Assembly: GCA_965644295.1 (NCBI GenBank)
Contig: CBFFRP010000455.1
Coordinates: forward strand, 43,724-107,723
Length of the DNA stretch: 64,000 bases
Direction: 5' to 3'
DNA from: Paraphysomonas bandaiensis
Taxonomy: Eukaryota; Chrysophyceae
The notes under the pieces are model-generated. The model saw only the letters and a program-made list of their open reading frames with translations, was not told where the DNA came from and ran no database searches. Shown piece by piece: positions 23,096 through 32,912 of the stretch (within the stretch, counting starts at the first letter, position 1; the number at the start of each line of letters is the position of its first letter). The position numbers and the translations under genes are program-made.

Positions 23096-23246
23096 GCTGA
23101 TGTAACACAACCACGGTCTCAATAGAGACATTGAGTTTAGAGCTAGCTAAAAAGGTGTAATTTTATCTTATACTGGTGAAGTTACACCTTTTTAGCTCGC
23201 ACCAAGCTCAATGTCTCTATTGAGACCGTGGTTGTGTTACATCAGC
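23096..23246. mobile_element. foldback (hairpin) element of 151 bp
   Basis: Nearly perfect palindrome: the left arm begins gctgatgtaacacaaccac and the right arm ends with its reverse complement. The arms of about 40 bp are identical apart from the loop side, where a second paired block (gctaaaaaggtgtaa with ttacacctttttagc) brings the hairpin close to a 20-base loop. No target duplication is evident. Likely a foldback MITE; a structured RNA is an alternative. Confidence 0.75.
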
Positions 23247-23713
23247 GGGTCCAGGCTCAGATTGTCCTCTTCTCCCCAAGCAGGGCTGCATTTTGTATCA
23301 CACCACACTGCTGACAAATATCTTGTCTTACCATGTTGTACATGTTTTCAGTTCCATAACTTGGCCTTGCAACTACCCTCTTACCTAACGCCTTCAGTTA
23401 AACCACGTGCCTGCACCAATGCAGCGCTGTCAGCACTTATGTACAATCACCCAAGTAGACACCTTCGTCTAACACACCGCTCCACTTGCTTCCATGTACC
23501 TTCTCTGCAACCCCTGTCTCCTCTCGACACCTCTCCACTGCACAACAGAGCTATCTCCTGACGACAACCAAACCAACCCAACATGGCCTGTCTGCCAAGC
23601 AGAGTATGTTTGGACGAACACAGTATTCCGCATACAGTATACTCAGAGTGCTCGCAAATCTAAAAACCCAAGGTTTTCCCAAAAGGCTGGGGTTTCATGC
23701 CACAATACATACT
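23247..23713. other. upstream region of the sulfotransferase gene, no clear gene
   Basis: C-rich compared with its surroundings. An open frame (23211-23561) starts inside the hairpin element and has Leu/Ser/Pro-rich residues without motifs; I do not support it as a gene. Confidence 0.35.
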
Positions 23714-24030
23714 GTACATACATACATACATACATACATACATACATACATACATACATACATACATACATACATACATACATACATACATACATGCATA
23801 CATACATACATACATACATACATACATACATACATACATACATACATACATACATACATACATACATACATACATACATACATACATACATACATACATA
23901 CATACATACATACATACATACATACATACATACATACATACATACATACATACATACATACATACATACATACATACATACATACATACATACATACATA
24001 CATACATACATACATACATACATACATACA

Positions 24031-24060
<30 letters not shown>
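23714..24060. repeat. (CATA)n tetranucleotide array
   Basis: About 86 tandem CATA units with a single variant (catg near 23794). It ends about 120 bp before the start codon of the sulfotransferase gene. On this strand it is the complement of the ATGT arrays at 18861 and 26680. Confidence 0.95.
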
Positions 24061-24061
<1 letters not shown>

Positions 24062-24177
24062 CTCATTAATGGGCATTGCGTGTTGGTGGTGCTGATACAA
24101 TGATTGTATGTGTCATGCTCATTTAGCGGGTTCATCTCGATCATATCTCATAAGGGGTCTTATCGCTTGTGTTTGGT

Positions 24178-25017
24178 ATGTGTAGGAGTCTGTTGTTGTT
24201 GTTGTTGTTCGTTAGAGTGGATGCGAAGATTCTTATCCAATCAGAAGCACGTCATTATGATGAAGTCTACTGGTATCACTTCCCTAAAACAGGCGGCACT
24301 ACAATGAGATCACTGCTTTATAGAGTGTGTGTACGAGAGGACTTTAATCTCACTGCAGCATATGGACTAACGGATGAGTGCTCTGTCCCTTTCTCTTGTC
24401 ATAAAGGGCGAGGGGTCAGGATTACATACGGTCATCTTAGAGACGGTTATGTGTCGCCTCCAAGCAACCGTGTATTACGTGTTATTATGCTCCGAGAGCC
24501 AGTAGGGTGGTTAGCGAGTCGTGCTCAGCATGAGACCAGAAAGACAGGCCGTAGTGGGGGATCACTGGCAGCACAGGCAGTGGCCCATGGTGGCAAGTAT
24601 TTCAACTTTCTACGGGATGACCTCCGTTTACAGGCTATGAGGTGGTTCAATCGACTGACTAAGTCTGTGGATGATGGGTCTGCAGCGAGAGATATGGTGG
24701 ATTTCCTGGATACTGTAGAGCGGCACTTCAAGGAAGAGACTCTGGTTCTCCTTACTGAGAGGTTTGAAGATAGCTTGCTGCTATTAACGGAAGCATTTGG
24801 CACGTCCTTTTATTCTGAGGAATACGTACAGCATCAAGGACGGAAAGGGGTACAGAGACTCAATGGAGCCTTTGACTCACAAGAAAACGCCTCGGCCGGG
24901 TCTCTCAGCGACCTGAAGCGGGCGGCTATACTACTAGAGGTTCATAGCGCCATATATAGTCTTGCTCTAAGGGAATTTTTTCGACAGCGACAGAAAATGC
25001 TGACTAGTTTACGTTAG
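24178..25017 (+). CDS. secretory-pathway sulfotransferase
   Basis: Single exon, 279 residues, ATG at 24178. An in-frame stop lies just upstream, so the start is secure unless there is an upstream exon. Residues 1-16 (MCRSLLLLLLFVRVDA) form a signal peptide or short signal anchor; the Leu run is coded by a (GTT)/(TTG) microsatellite. The PAPS 5'-phosphosulfate loop is HFPKTGGTTMRSL (residues 34-46) and the 3'-phosphate site is VIMLREPVGWLASRAQHETR (about 104-123). Both are as in Golgi carbohydrate sulfotransferases of the heparan-sulfate 2-O / galactose-3-O type. It probably sulfates glycans in the Golgi lumen using PAPS. The family is usually 300-400 residues, so this is short, and its stop codon abuts an inverted-repeat element that may have replaced the original C-terminus. 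Confidence 0.8.
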   Translation: MCRSLLLLLLFVRVDAKILIQSEARHYDEVYWYHFPKTGGTTMRSLLYRVCVREDFNLTAAYGLTDECSVPFSCHKGRGVRITYGHLRDGYVSPPSNRVLRVIMLREPVGWLASRAQHETRKTGRSGGSLAAQAVAHGGKYFNFLRDDLRLQAMRWFNRLTKSVDDGSAARDMVDFLDTVERHFKEETLVLLTERFEDSLLLLTEAFGTSFYSEEYVQHQGRKGVQRLNGAFDSQENASAGSLSDLKRAAILLEVHSAIYSLALREFFRQRQKMLTSLR

Positions 25018-25290
25018 GGAAAATGTTAGTTGCAATAAAATGTATATTATGTGAATATATTGTCAGCTGCAGAATATTCGTCTCGAGTATGTAGAAAAGA
25101 ATGCAGATTTAAGATTAGAATGATGTGATTGTCAGCTATACTGCTAACTATTCCGTTGTTTATGCTCTAATAATCACAACATTCTTCTTACTATTACTAG
25201 GCTTAATTCTGTATTCTCTCTACATACTCGAGACGAGCAATCTGCAGCTGACAATATTAATATATATTTCATTGCTACAAACATTTTCCC
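25017..25290. mobile_element. inverted-repeat element directly after a gene
   Basis: The left end gggaaaatgttagttgcaat and right end (reverse complement) gggaaaatgtttgtagcaat pair. The pairing continues through gtcagctgcag and cgtctcgagtatgtag, giving terminal inverted repeats of roughly 75 bp with small gaps. The interior shares about 90 bp with repeat family B. The element's first g is the last base of the sulfotransferase TAG stop. No target duplication was seen. Confidence 0.65.
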
Positions 25291-25440
25291 AAACACACCG
25301 CCGGATTATTATAGATTACAATACGTGAAGTAACTCTTTATACGTATCAACATATCAACTATGAACAGGAATATCTTAAAATCTACCAATTCATACGCCC
25401 ATATACCATATGCTACAGAACATCAATGATATACACACTT

Positions 25441-26605
25441 TCACACTCTGACATTCGCGGCTTTCGGTTCAAATGCGGACCGACAGAGCACAGAGAGAAG
25501 TCTTTCTGGCATCAAAGCAGCAAGAAGACATAAAAGTGCATGTGGTGTGTAGGAACTGACGACACCGTATCCCCTACCAATAAATCCCCATAGTCTGCGA
25601 GCATAGACCCTGGGAGACGGAACAAAGAAAGAAGGTTCAGATATACCCGACATGCGAGTACAAACTTGTGCTGGACAGAAAAGGGTAACGTCAATGCGAG
25701 GATGACTTGTTTTGAGTTCACACCGAAGAGATCTGACAAACTGATTAATAAACGCCTTCGAGCTAGAATACAGAGGAAAGAATGGTGAAGGCAAGAGAGA
25801 CATTAATGACGAGACGAACACAATAGCAGCCCTCTTCTTTTTCCCATTTTGTGTTTCAAATTCCTCTTCGGCTCTTCTCTCGAGTATGGGAAGCATATAT
25901 TTGGTTAACTTTACAGCAAACAGAGTGTTCGTGGTAACAATGTCATTCACAAGACGTTCACTATGATCAGAGAATCGTAACGGTAATGTATTTGTCACTC
26001 CAACATTATGAATTACCACACTAACATCCAATCCCTCACATGAACGTACAATAGACGCATACGTCTCGTGTGTATCACGACTACAGTCCACAGACACAGT
26101 CCGGACATCAACTCCAGTTTTTTCCTTAATAAAACATGATACATCAGAGAGTTTACGTGTATCTCTCGCTACTAATATGATATTAAAGCCCTTATAAGCG
26201 GCTTCTTCAGCAATACCACGCCCAATACCATCTGATGCGCCTGTTATCAGTACATAGCCACTAGAGCCAGCACCGTAAGAGGTAAGACTACAGTTAGGTC
26301 CGAAATGTTTCCATAGCCAGAGGAGAGATGATATGGTGACCTGTGAGTGTATATGAGGGGCGTGTATATATATATGAGGGTATGTTATATATGTATATGT
26401 AATACGGGTATACATATATGTATACAGTCCCATACATATAGTCTCATATAGTATAAGCAGACTCATACATACACACACATACATACATACACACACATAC
26501 ATACATACATATAGCAGAGTATGAGGTCACCTTCGTGCAGAAGACAGCCCCTATGAATGACAAGCCCTTCTCTATGATACCAACAGCTGACTGAGAACGA
26601 GACAT
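25441..26605 (-). CDS. HSD17B12 / 3-ketoacyl-CoA reductase-like short-chain dehydrogenase
   Basis: Two exons on the minus strand: 26605-26531 and 26340-25441, separated by a 190-bp intron of simple tatg/tata sequence; 324 residues. Exon 1 gives a hydrophobic N-terminus (MSRSQSAVGIIEKGLSFIGA) that can anchor in the ER. The cofactor loop is TGASDGIG (residues 58-65), followed by ILVARDTRKL. The catalytic triad is clear: Ser 202/203 (FVSSLMS), Tyr 216 and Lys 220 (YSSSK). VIHNVGV is the NNAG-equivalent. The order and length match microsomal very-long-chain 3-ketoacyl-CoA reductase, which reduces 3-ketoacyl-CoA with NADPH in fatty acid elongation; steroid or retinol substrates are an alternative. 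It is divergent from the WrbA gene across an (ATGT)n array. Confidence 0.85.
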
Positions 26606-26678
26606 CTTACTCACTCTGCACCATCACAACACAAACTGATGGATATATATATATATGATACTTATATGTACTGCTGTC

Positions 26679-26679
<1 letters not shown>

Positions 26680-26710
<31 letters not shown>

Positions 26711-27246
26711 TGTATGTATGTATGTATGTATGTATGTATGTATGTATGTATGTATGTATGTATGTATGTATGTATGTATGTATGTATGTATGTATGTATG
26801 TATGTATGTATGTATGTATGTATGTATGTATGTATGTATGTATGTATGTATGTACGTATGTATGTAGGTATGTATGTAGGTATGTATGTATGTATGTATG
26901 TATGTATGTATGTATGTATGTATGTATGTATGTATGTATGTATGTATGTATGTATGTATGTATGTATGTATGTATGTATGTATGTATGTATGTATGTATG
27001 TATGTATGTATGTATGTATGTATGTATGTATGTATGTATGTATGTATGTATGTATGTATGTATGTATGTATGTATGTATGTATGTATGTATGTATGTATG
27101 TATGTATGTATGTATGTATGTATGTATGTATGTATGTATGTATGTATGTATGTATGTATGTATGTATGTATGTATGTATGTATGTATGTATGTATGTATG
27201 TATGTATGTATGTATGTATGTATGTATATGTAGGTAGGTAGGTAGG
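26680..27246. repeat. (ATGT)n array in a second divergent promoter
   Basis: About 137 tandem tatg units with a few variants near 26850-26880 (one tacg, two tagg) and a tagg run at the right end (27230-27246). It lies between the start of the reductase gene (26605, minus) and the WrbA gene (27392, plus), the same arrangement as the array at 18861. Confidence 0.95.
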
Positions 27247-27391
27247 GATATATGCATCTAAATTTTGTCATATCTATGTGTGTATATTGACACTCTTGTC
27301 TCTTCAAGTGCTCTATATAATTCTTTCTCTCCCTGTCTTCCAGGTTCTGTTTTTATCTCTCCTCCTCCCCTCTCATATATATCTGTGCAGT

Positions 27392-28289
27392 ATGTCTTCT
27401 GCCCCTAAAGCTAAGATCGCTATAGTCTTCTACAGCATGTATAACCATGTCAAGGTACCCCCCCCCTGTCTACCCCTCTCATCTCATATAACAAACAACA
27501 GACTCTTGCGGAACACATTAAATCCAGTATTGAAGATGCTGGCTGTGAAGCGACGCTCTTACAGGTCCCTGAGACCCTTCCAGGTACCACCCCATACATA
27601 CATACACACATACATACCTACATACAGCGTATGACTTACATGCATACAGCTGGTGTACTTGAGAAGATGCATGCTCCAGCAAAAGATGAATCGATTCCTA
27701 TTGCAACGGCAAGTATGCTAACTGAGTATGATGGTATACTCTTTGGTATCCCGACACGTTTCGGTATGTAGGCATTACTAATTAGTAGTCTGTTGATATT
27801 TAATATGTTTTAAGGCATGGCCGCTGCTCAAATGAAAGCTTTCATGGACAGCACCGGTGGTTTATGGCAATCTGGAGGGCTCGTGGGCAAGACAGCCGGC
27901 ATTTTCTTTTCAACCGGCACTCAGAATGGTGGACAAGAGACCACGGGTATTATATCGCACTTATGTAGATTGTCATTCATTACGGATTGGTATGTGATGT
28001 AGCTATGACCTGGGTCACGCAATTAGCCCATCATGGGATGATTTATGTTCCTCTTGGGTACATCAACCCTGCAGTATTCGATTTATCTACCCCACACGGA
28101 GGAAGCGCCTGGGGTCCCGGCACTCTAGCGGTACGTATCTAAGCTGCGATAGAGGACTGTTCTCACAGTGATGTTCAGGGTGCTGATGGGTCTCGGCAAC
28201 CCTCTGACTTGGAAGTTGGTGTGGCAAAAAGTTACGGGGCTCACTTCGCCGGAATCACAGCCGCCCTAAAAGCAGGACGTTCGGCGTAG
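27392..28289 (+). CDS. WrbA-type NAD(P)H:quinone oxidoreductase (flavodoxin-like)
   Basis: Six exons: 27392-27454, 27502-27583, 27650-27763, 27815-27946, 28003-28130 and 28179-28289; introns 47, 66, 51, 56 and 48 bp; 209 residues, all junctions in frame. Family landmarks: [14 protein letters not shown] (FMN phosphate loop), [20 protein letters not shown], the flavin loop [22 protein letters not shown] and the final [11 protein letters not shown]. These proteins bind FMN, form tetramers, and reduce quinones by two electrons, limiting redox cycling. Length is standard (about 200). The intron between exons 4 and 5 uses acg-g|gtatta; splicing there restores the conserved [13 protein letters not shown]. 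No targeting peptide is seen, so cytosolic. Confidence 0.9.
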
Positions 28290-28617
28290 TGTCTCAAAGA
28301 TTGCTCTGGCGTACTAACTGTTCCTCATCTGGACTTATTCGTTTTACATAATACTTAACCTGTTGAAGTGGTTACTTAACGTTGGAAAACATAGCGGTCC
28401 GTGCTATTTTTTCCGACACCAATATATAATAATGAATGTTGAAATGTTATTTCATATGCGTAACGAATTTTTACTATAGCCAAAACAGTTTTACTACCAC
28501 CAAAATATTGGATTGAATTCTTATGTGCTAGTCCACCAGAACGATCAGCCCGTCTATTAGTTCATATGTATCTGTTTATTATCATACTATAATAGTATAA
28601 TAGTAATTTCACAGACT
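28290..28617. other. intergenic DNA before the Mutator-like element
   Basis: The 3' flank of the WrbA gene, AT-rich, with no gene or recognised repeat. Confidence 0.35.
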
Positions 28618-28730
28618 GTTGCTTTTGGGATCTATTATTCAACCTTGTCAAATTGGTTGAATTATCACTAGACACAAAAATTGGTGGAAAAATCTAGTCA
28701 AGTAGTTGAAAAACGTAGTCATTTACAATA

Positions 28731-29860
28731 TTGAAAGTCTTTTTATTTAGCAACAGGCGTTAAAAACTCGTTCCGATATAGTGGCTAGTGGTATGCTAGA
28801 TCTACTAGTTAGACCTCTACCCATAACTAATCAGCACAAATTCTATTATCCTACTATTTAGCGCTACAGAAGCTGCTTGTGCGTCGCCGCAAGCACCAAG
28901 GTGCAACCACTTCCGTTCTTAAAGTTGTTTGTGAGTTTCGCCCTGCTTGTGTGTCTTAGGACTCACTGGCGCGAGTTGTCCGGGGGTCTCCCCTTGGGAT
29001 AAGGTTCCGCCAGGCTCTTAGGTACAGGGTTCTGTATTAAGGTCCTGAGTGTACCGAGCACTAGATGTGTGTGCTGAAAGGTTGATGGTGTGGTGGAATG
29101 TGGCGGTGTCGCCGTGCACCGTCTGGGCGTCAGGAGTTGCCGGAGACGGCGTCGCCGCTGTCTAGGGCCTGATGGTTTCATACGGTCCGGTGCTATGGTC
29201 CTATGCGTATGATTGGTGGGGTTCATATGTGCGGTGGGCGATGTTCCAGTCTCGGTTCGTCTGTGGATTCCTAGTAATCTTAGCACCCTTGGGCGTTTCC
29301 ATTTCTGTCTATGTTTTGGACGCGGTCGCGGTAGTAGCCTTGGGGAACCTTTCTGTAGGGTAACGTATCGTCTACTTTGATCTTGGATCATTAGCTGCAG
29401 CGAAAAGCGGTAGAAGTAATCTGATGACCGCTGATTCGATGCTGCGCAGTCCTTGGGATGTCAGTGACTCATGGATGTGATCTCCAAAAACCGTCTCAAG
29501 TTGTGTAGTTGTGATGGTACCCGTCCAGAATCTCTCCACCTGTGGTACGGAAGGGTTCCAGGCCCTGCTGGAGAGCCGCTGGAGTACAGTGGTGGTCCAT
29601 TGGGGTAGTTCCGGATTTCTCAATTCTTCTTGAAGCGCGTTTTTGTGGCTGTGAAATGCAGACTCCCTTATCTGCGTTATGGCGTCATTTGTACAGTCTA
29701 GACACATATATATGCTTGAGTGAGTCTAGTCTAAATCCGCAGTCAGAACATGCGGCTTTAGCCAGGTCGAGTCCGTGTTTTGTTTTTCGCCCGGTTTCTT
29801 CCTCATTGACCCCTCCTCCCCATAACACTCACAGGGGATCCATCGCTATATACTTGTAAG
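28731..29860 (-). mobile_element. LINE-like retroelement remnant inside the MULE
   Basis: On the minus strand, broken GC-rich frames (29372-29707 and 28963-29391) precede the same 3' tail of about 200 bp that ends the SINE-like family A (caccttggtgcttgcggcg ... gactttcaatat). Just upstream is a CSDCGFRLDSLKHIYV pattern and then, one frame over, CLDC, which resembles the C-x2-C...H...C tail of non-LTR reverse transcriptases broken by a frameshift. No reverse transcriptase core remains. The LINE identity is inferred from the tail and this motif. Confidence 0.4.
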
Positions 29861-29914
29861 CTATAGATAGGCTGGATAGTCATACATGTACACCTGTGTT
29901 AGGTAGATATGTAT

Positions 29915-30282
29915 ATATGAGTCAGGGCTGCGTGACAATTAATTGAATTGCAATTAAATTGCATGGAACATACGTAATACTTGCAATTATAATTGCTCGC
30001 TGTAAGGTTGCAATTATATTAACTATATAATATAAGAGCACATAATATTATAATTAGAAGTTGAAAAACATTAAGGACGATGGCCATTTATTGCCCTTAA
30101 TGGCTATTACAATGGCTATTACAATAGTGGGAAGGGTTTTGACCATGTGAAAATCATACTCCGTCAATTATATCATCATACGGTTGAAGATGCTACACGT
30201 GTTTGCAATGAGTAACTAAGTTAATTAGACAATAATCGGCACAATTAAATTGCAAGTAATGTTACGCAGCCCTGATATGAGT
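29915..30282. mobile_element. hAT-like MITE with 8-bp target duplication
   Basis: Element 29923-30274 (352 bp) starts cagggctgcgtgacaatta and ends with taatgttacgcagccctg, short terminal inverted repeats starting CAGGG. It is flanked by perfect ATATGAGT duplications (29915-29922 and 30275-30282). An 8-bp duplication and CA(G)GG ends are hallmarks of hAT transposons. The AT-rich interior is non-coding, so it would depend on a transposase elsewhere. Confidence 0.85.
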
Positions 30283-30530
30283 TCATTATTATGTTTGAAT
30301 GTTTGTTTTGATGCTCTGTATGCCACTACTATATTGTGTGGTTGTTTGGTTGTGTAGTGTGAGATGGTATTTTAGACAGGCACGGTGTATAATCAATGGA
30401 TATAAGAACAGCTAGGTTGAATACCATTATTTACTAGGTTGAGTCATTTATTACTTTGACTCGGTTATTCCACCAAAAATAGTGTGACTAAATAATTTGA
30501 CTAGGTTGAATAATATTTCGCGTTGCTTTT

Positions 30531-30906
30531 GCAATAGAATGCTATAGTTTTAACTATAGCCGTTGTGGAAGAGTACATTTGTTATGGGAATCGATGAAGA
30601 GTTCCGGAGTAGATAATACCTAAACTAATGATTATAATTTTTAAATTATTGTTTGCAGAATTTTACATCAAAACAGCAAGCTGCAATGCTTAGCTAGAAT
30701 TTTATCAATAGTATAGCAATTCACTCGATCAGCTCGTACATTGCTATTCATATACCTGTTTATTATCTTACGGTAATAGTACATACAGCAGCACATCAGA
30801 GAGTGCGCACACATAGCAGCAACACGAAACCCTTTTAGAGAGGACCCTACTCCCTATTCTGTGTTGAGATATCAGCTTCACATATTTTACTGCAATATTC
30901 GCAAAT
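30531..30906. other. intergenic DNA
   Basis: AT-rich sequence between the MULE and the 3' end of the methyltransferase-like gene. No gene, RNA or tandem repeat seen. Confidence 0.35.
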
Positions 30907-32015
30907 CTAATTTAACATCCCTTCCAGCCACAAACGCATTTCCATAAGAGTTACTAACTTCAGCAAAGACTCTCTATTTTCATCAAACTCTTCATATGTA
31001 AAGCCATCGATTACAGACTCGACAACACTAAGTGTGAAATCATCAATGAGATTCGAACTCAATTTACCTGTGGGGTTGTTTACAAGTCGCTGCTGCCAGT
31101 AAGGGGACATGGGATTGCTGTTGGGTCGGACTCTCAAAACTCCCACGCCATGATCGATATCAACGATCACTAGGTCCACATCTTCCATCAGTCGCAGCAC
31201 CACTCCTACTTTCCAGCAATCTCCGTTCCAAGCTTCGGATGAATCTGTCGGAGGAGGCAGACGCTGTCGCTGTTTTGTCCTGGGGTTCATATCATGTAAC
31301 ACTATAGTACCCCCAGGCGTCAGTACACGAAGAGAGTTCAACACATCTCTCCACACGTAATGACTCTCATGCATTCCTAAGTACAATCAGCATCACGATT
31401 AAACGCTATACATACACACCGTCAATAAATATGAGGTCAAACAATTGCGCATTTTGAGAGAAAAATTCATCACTAGTCATACGGTGAGTACCACCGATCA
31501 GAGGATCCACTCCGACAGCTACATCAACTAGCTCTTGCATCACTGAAAATGCCAAGTTTCCCTGACAACCAATCTCCAGATAGTGTTTATAGTCGTATCG
31601 TTTTTGCAAGTAGCGCAGTATATCCACTCTATTAGAATGAAAATCATCAATGGCACTGGTAGGTCTAGTAGGTGTGTATATAATCCCGTAGAAATCTAGT
31701 ACATTATTATCCGATTGCATGATATATATGTGTATATATGCCATTCACTGCACCTGCATGTATAGTATCCATCAGTCGAACACAATCTTCTTTTGATAAC
31801 ATCGTACAGCTCTCTTTTGTCAATTCATATGGTGAGAGTCCATCAACAAGAGTCATCTCAACTTGTTTTATTTCGCCATTATAGTCAATTGTCCAGTTAA
31901 ACTGCTGTGGCTTTCCATCTGAATAGAGAGCTTGCAAAGATATAGCTTGCAGCATAAATAAGGCAATAAATCTACAAATAAATGCATTCCATTGCATCCT
32001 GACTCGTATGTGCAT
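30907..32015 (-). CDS. secreted class I methyltransferase-like protein (Methyltransf_24 type)
   Basis: Three exons on the minus strand: 32015-31754, 31695-31420 and 31376-30907; introns 58 and 43 bp; 335 residues if Met 32015 is used. Met 31997 (MQWNAFICRFIALFMLQAIS) gives a cleaner signal peptide. The fold signature is KHYLEIGCQGNLAFS (SAM-binding loop) and then AVGVDPLIGG, FDLIFIDGMHESHYVWRDV and LTPGGTIVLHDMNP, which is the order seen in Methyltransf_24 proteins. The splice between exons 2 and 3 is supported because it rebuilds the IDG-MHES motif exactly. A C-terminal domain of about 100 residues is not recognised. Such proteins often modify sugars or other small molecules; here it would act in the secretory lumen. 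Substrate unknown. Confidence 0.8.
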
Positions 32016-32060
32016 TCTAGTGATATATATGGAATCTAAATATTACAGTACTGGGATCTA

Positions 32061-32212
32061 GGCATCGTATGCATCTTGTTTTTCGGGAATAAATTGAAGC
32101 AAAACTCATCTATATTCCTGCTACACAACTACGGCTGGAATACAGATAATTGTTGTCTCAATATTAGAGGCATCTTTGAACAAAAATACACAAAGGATGC
32201 CGATACGATGCA
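32061..32212 (+). mobile_element. small MITE, family C copy 2
   Basis: Complete copy: ggcatcgtatgcatcttg at the left and, in reverse complement, gcatcgtatcggcatcctt at the right form the best-preserved terminal inverted repeats of the family. The interior (ataaattgaagcaaa ... ctacggctggaatacag) matches the other copies. Confidence 0.65.
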
Positions 32213-32576
32213 TATACGTCATTGTTGGTATAACATCTCGTAAAGTACATATAACTGTATAATTTGCAGAATAATTACGGAAAATAACGGTTTTAATGTG
32301 AAATATCCTAATTTTACAGTATACTGGGGGTTTGAGGATTTAAAATCCTCTGTGTGGAGAATACATTACTGTGTATTCAGAGTGGATGTTACGTTGTGGT
32401 GTACTGCTATATATATTATGATTTTTTGACTTTTTCGGTATTTTTCCAAGTAATTAGGGATTTATTTACCATATATCCTGATTTCCCGACAAACTGACTA
32501 TAATCTCTAGAATCTGACCTAGAATTCTATATGCATGTGTATATATTCTATAGCTACTCTGTATGTATATTATCAC

Positions 32577-32720
32577 CGTATAGGCATCTTATTTTTCGGA
32601 AATATATTGAATCAAATATAGTCTATATTCCTGCTATACAACTACGGCTGGAATACAGATAATTATTGTCTCAATATTAGAGGCATCTTGGAACAAAAAT
32701 ACACAAAGGATGCCGATACG
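32577..32720 (+). mobile_element. small MITE, family C copy 3
   Basis: Left end cgtataggcatcttatttt and right end cacaaaggatgccgatacg pair as inverted repeats. The interior is over nine-tenths like copy 2 by eye. Confidence 0.65.
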
Positions 32721-32912
32721 ACTCTATATACTTATAGGATAGTGATTCCATTCACAGATCATCTTATTAAGCTCCCTATCCCACCCATATGCATGCAGTA
32801 GCATTAGTGAGTATGTACTAAGTGTATTCTATTAAAAGGATTGCGCTAATTGTTAGATATACTAATATACGCATATACATATATAGATACACGTATATAT
32901 ACACAGAGGAGT

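Larger units (their letters stand above)
28618..30530. mobile_element. Mutator-like (MULE) element copy 1 with 9-bp target duplication
   Basis: Element 28627-30521 (1895 bp) is flanked by perfect GTTGCTTTT repeats (28618-28626 and 30522-30530). The left end runs ggatctattattcaacc and the right end, in reverse complement, gcgaaatattattcaacc; the pairing continues through gtcaaattggttgaatt and ggtggaa. The second copy at 61858-62824 has the same ends and its own 9-bp duplication. A 9-bp duplication and long terminal repeats are typical of Mutator. No transposase remains, so it is non-autonomous. Its interior holds a LINE-like remnant (28731 to about 29860) and a hAT-like MITE (29923-30274), so it is a nested stack. 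Confidence 0.8.
32016..32912. other. repeat-rich intergenic region with two family C MITEs
   Basis: Between the methyltransferase-like gene and the coiled-coil gene. It contains MITE copies at 32061-32212 and 32577-32720 in the same orientation, about 365 bp apart, and AT-rich sequence. No gene is seen. Confidence 0.5.

Noticed and set aside
23211-23561. Possible Leu/Ser-rich gene
   Set aside because: It starts inside the palindrome and has no motif or splice partner.
23643-24144. Frames across the (CATA)n array at 23714, both strands
   Set aside because: Same tetranucleotide artefact.
24169-24177. Start of the sulfotransferase three codons upstream
   Set aside because: That codon is GTG; the ATG at 24178 gives a good signal peptide.
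28963-29391. Arg/Pro/Thr-rich minus-strand frame as a gene
   Set aside because: GC-rich low-complexity frame inside a transposon remnant; kept only as part of the LINE-like element.
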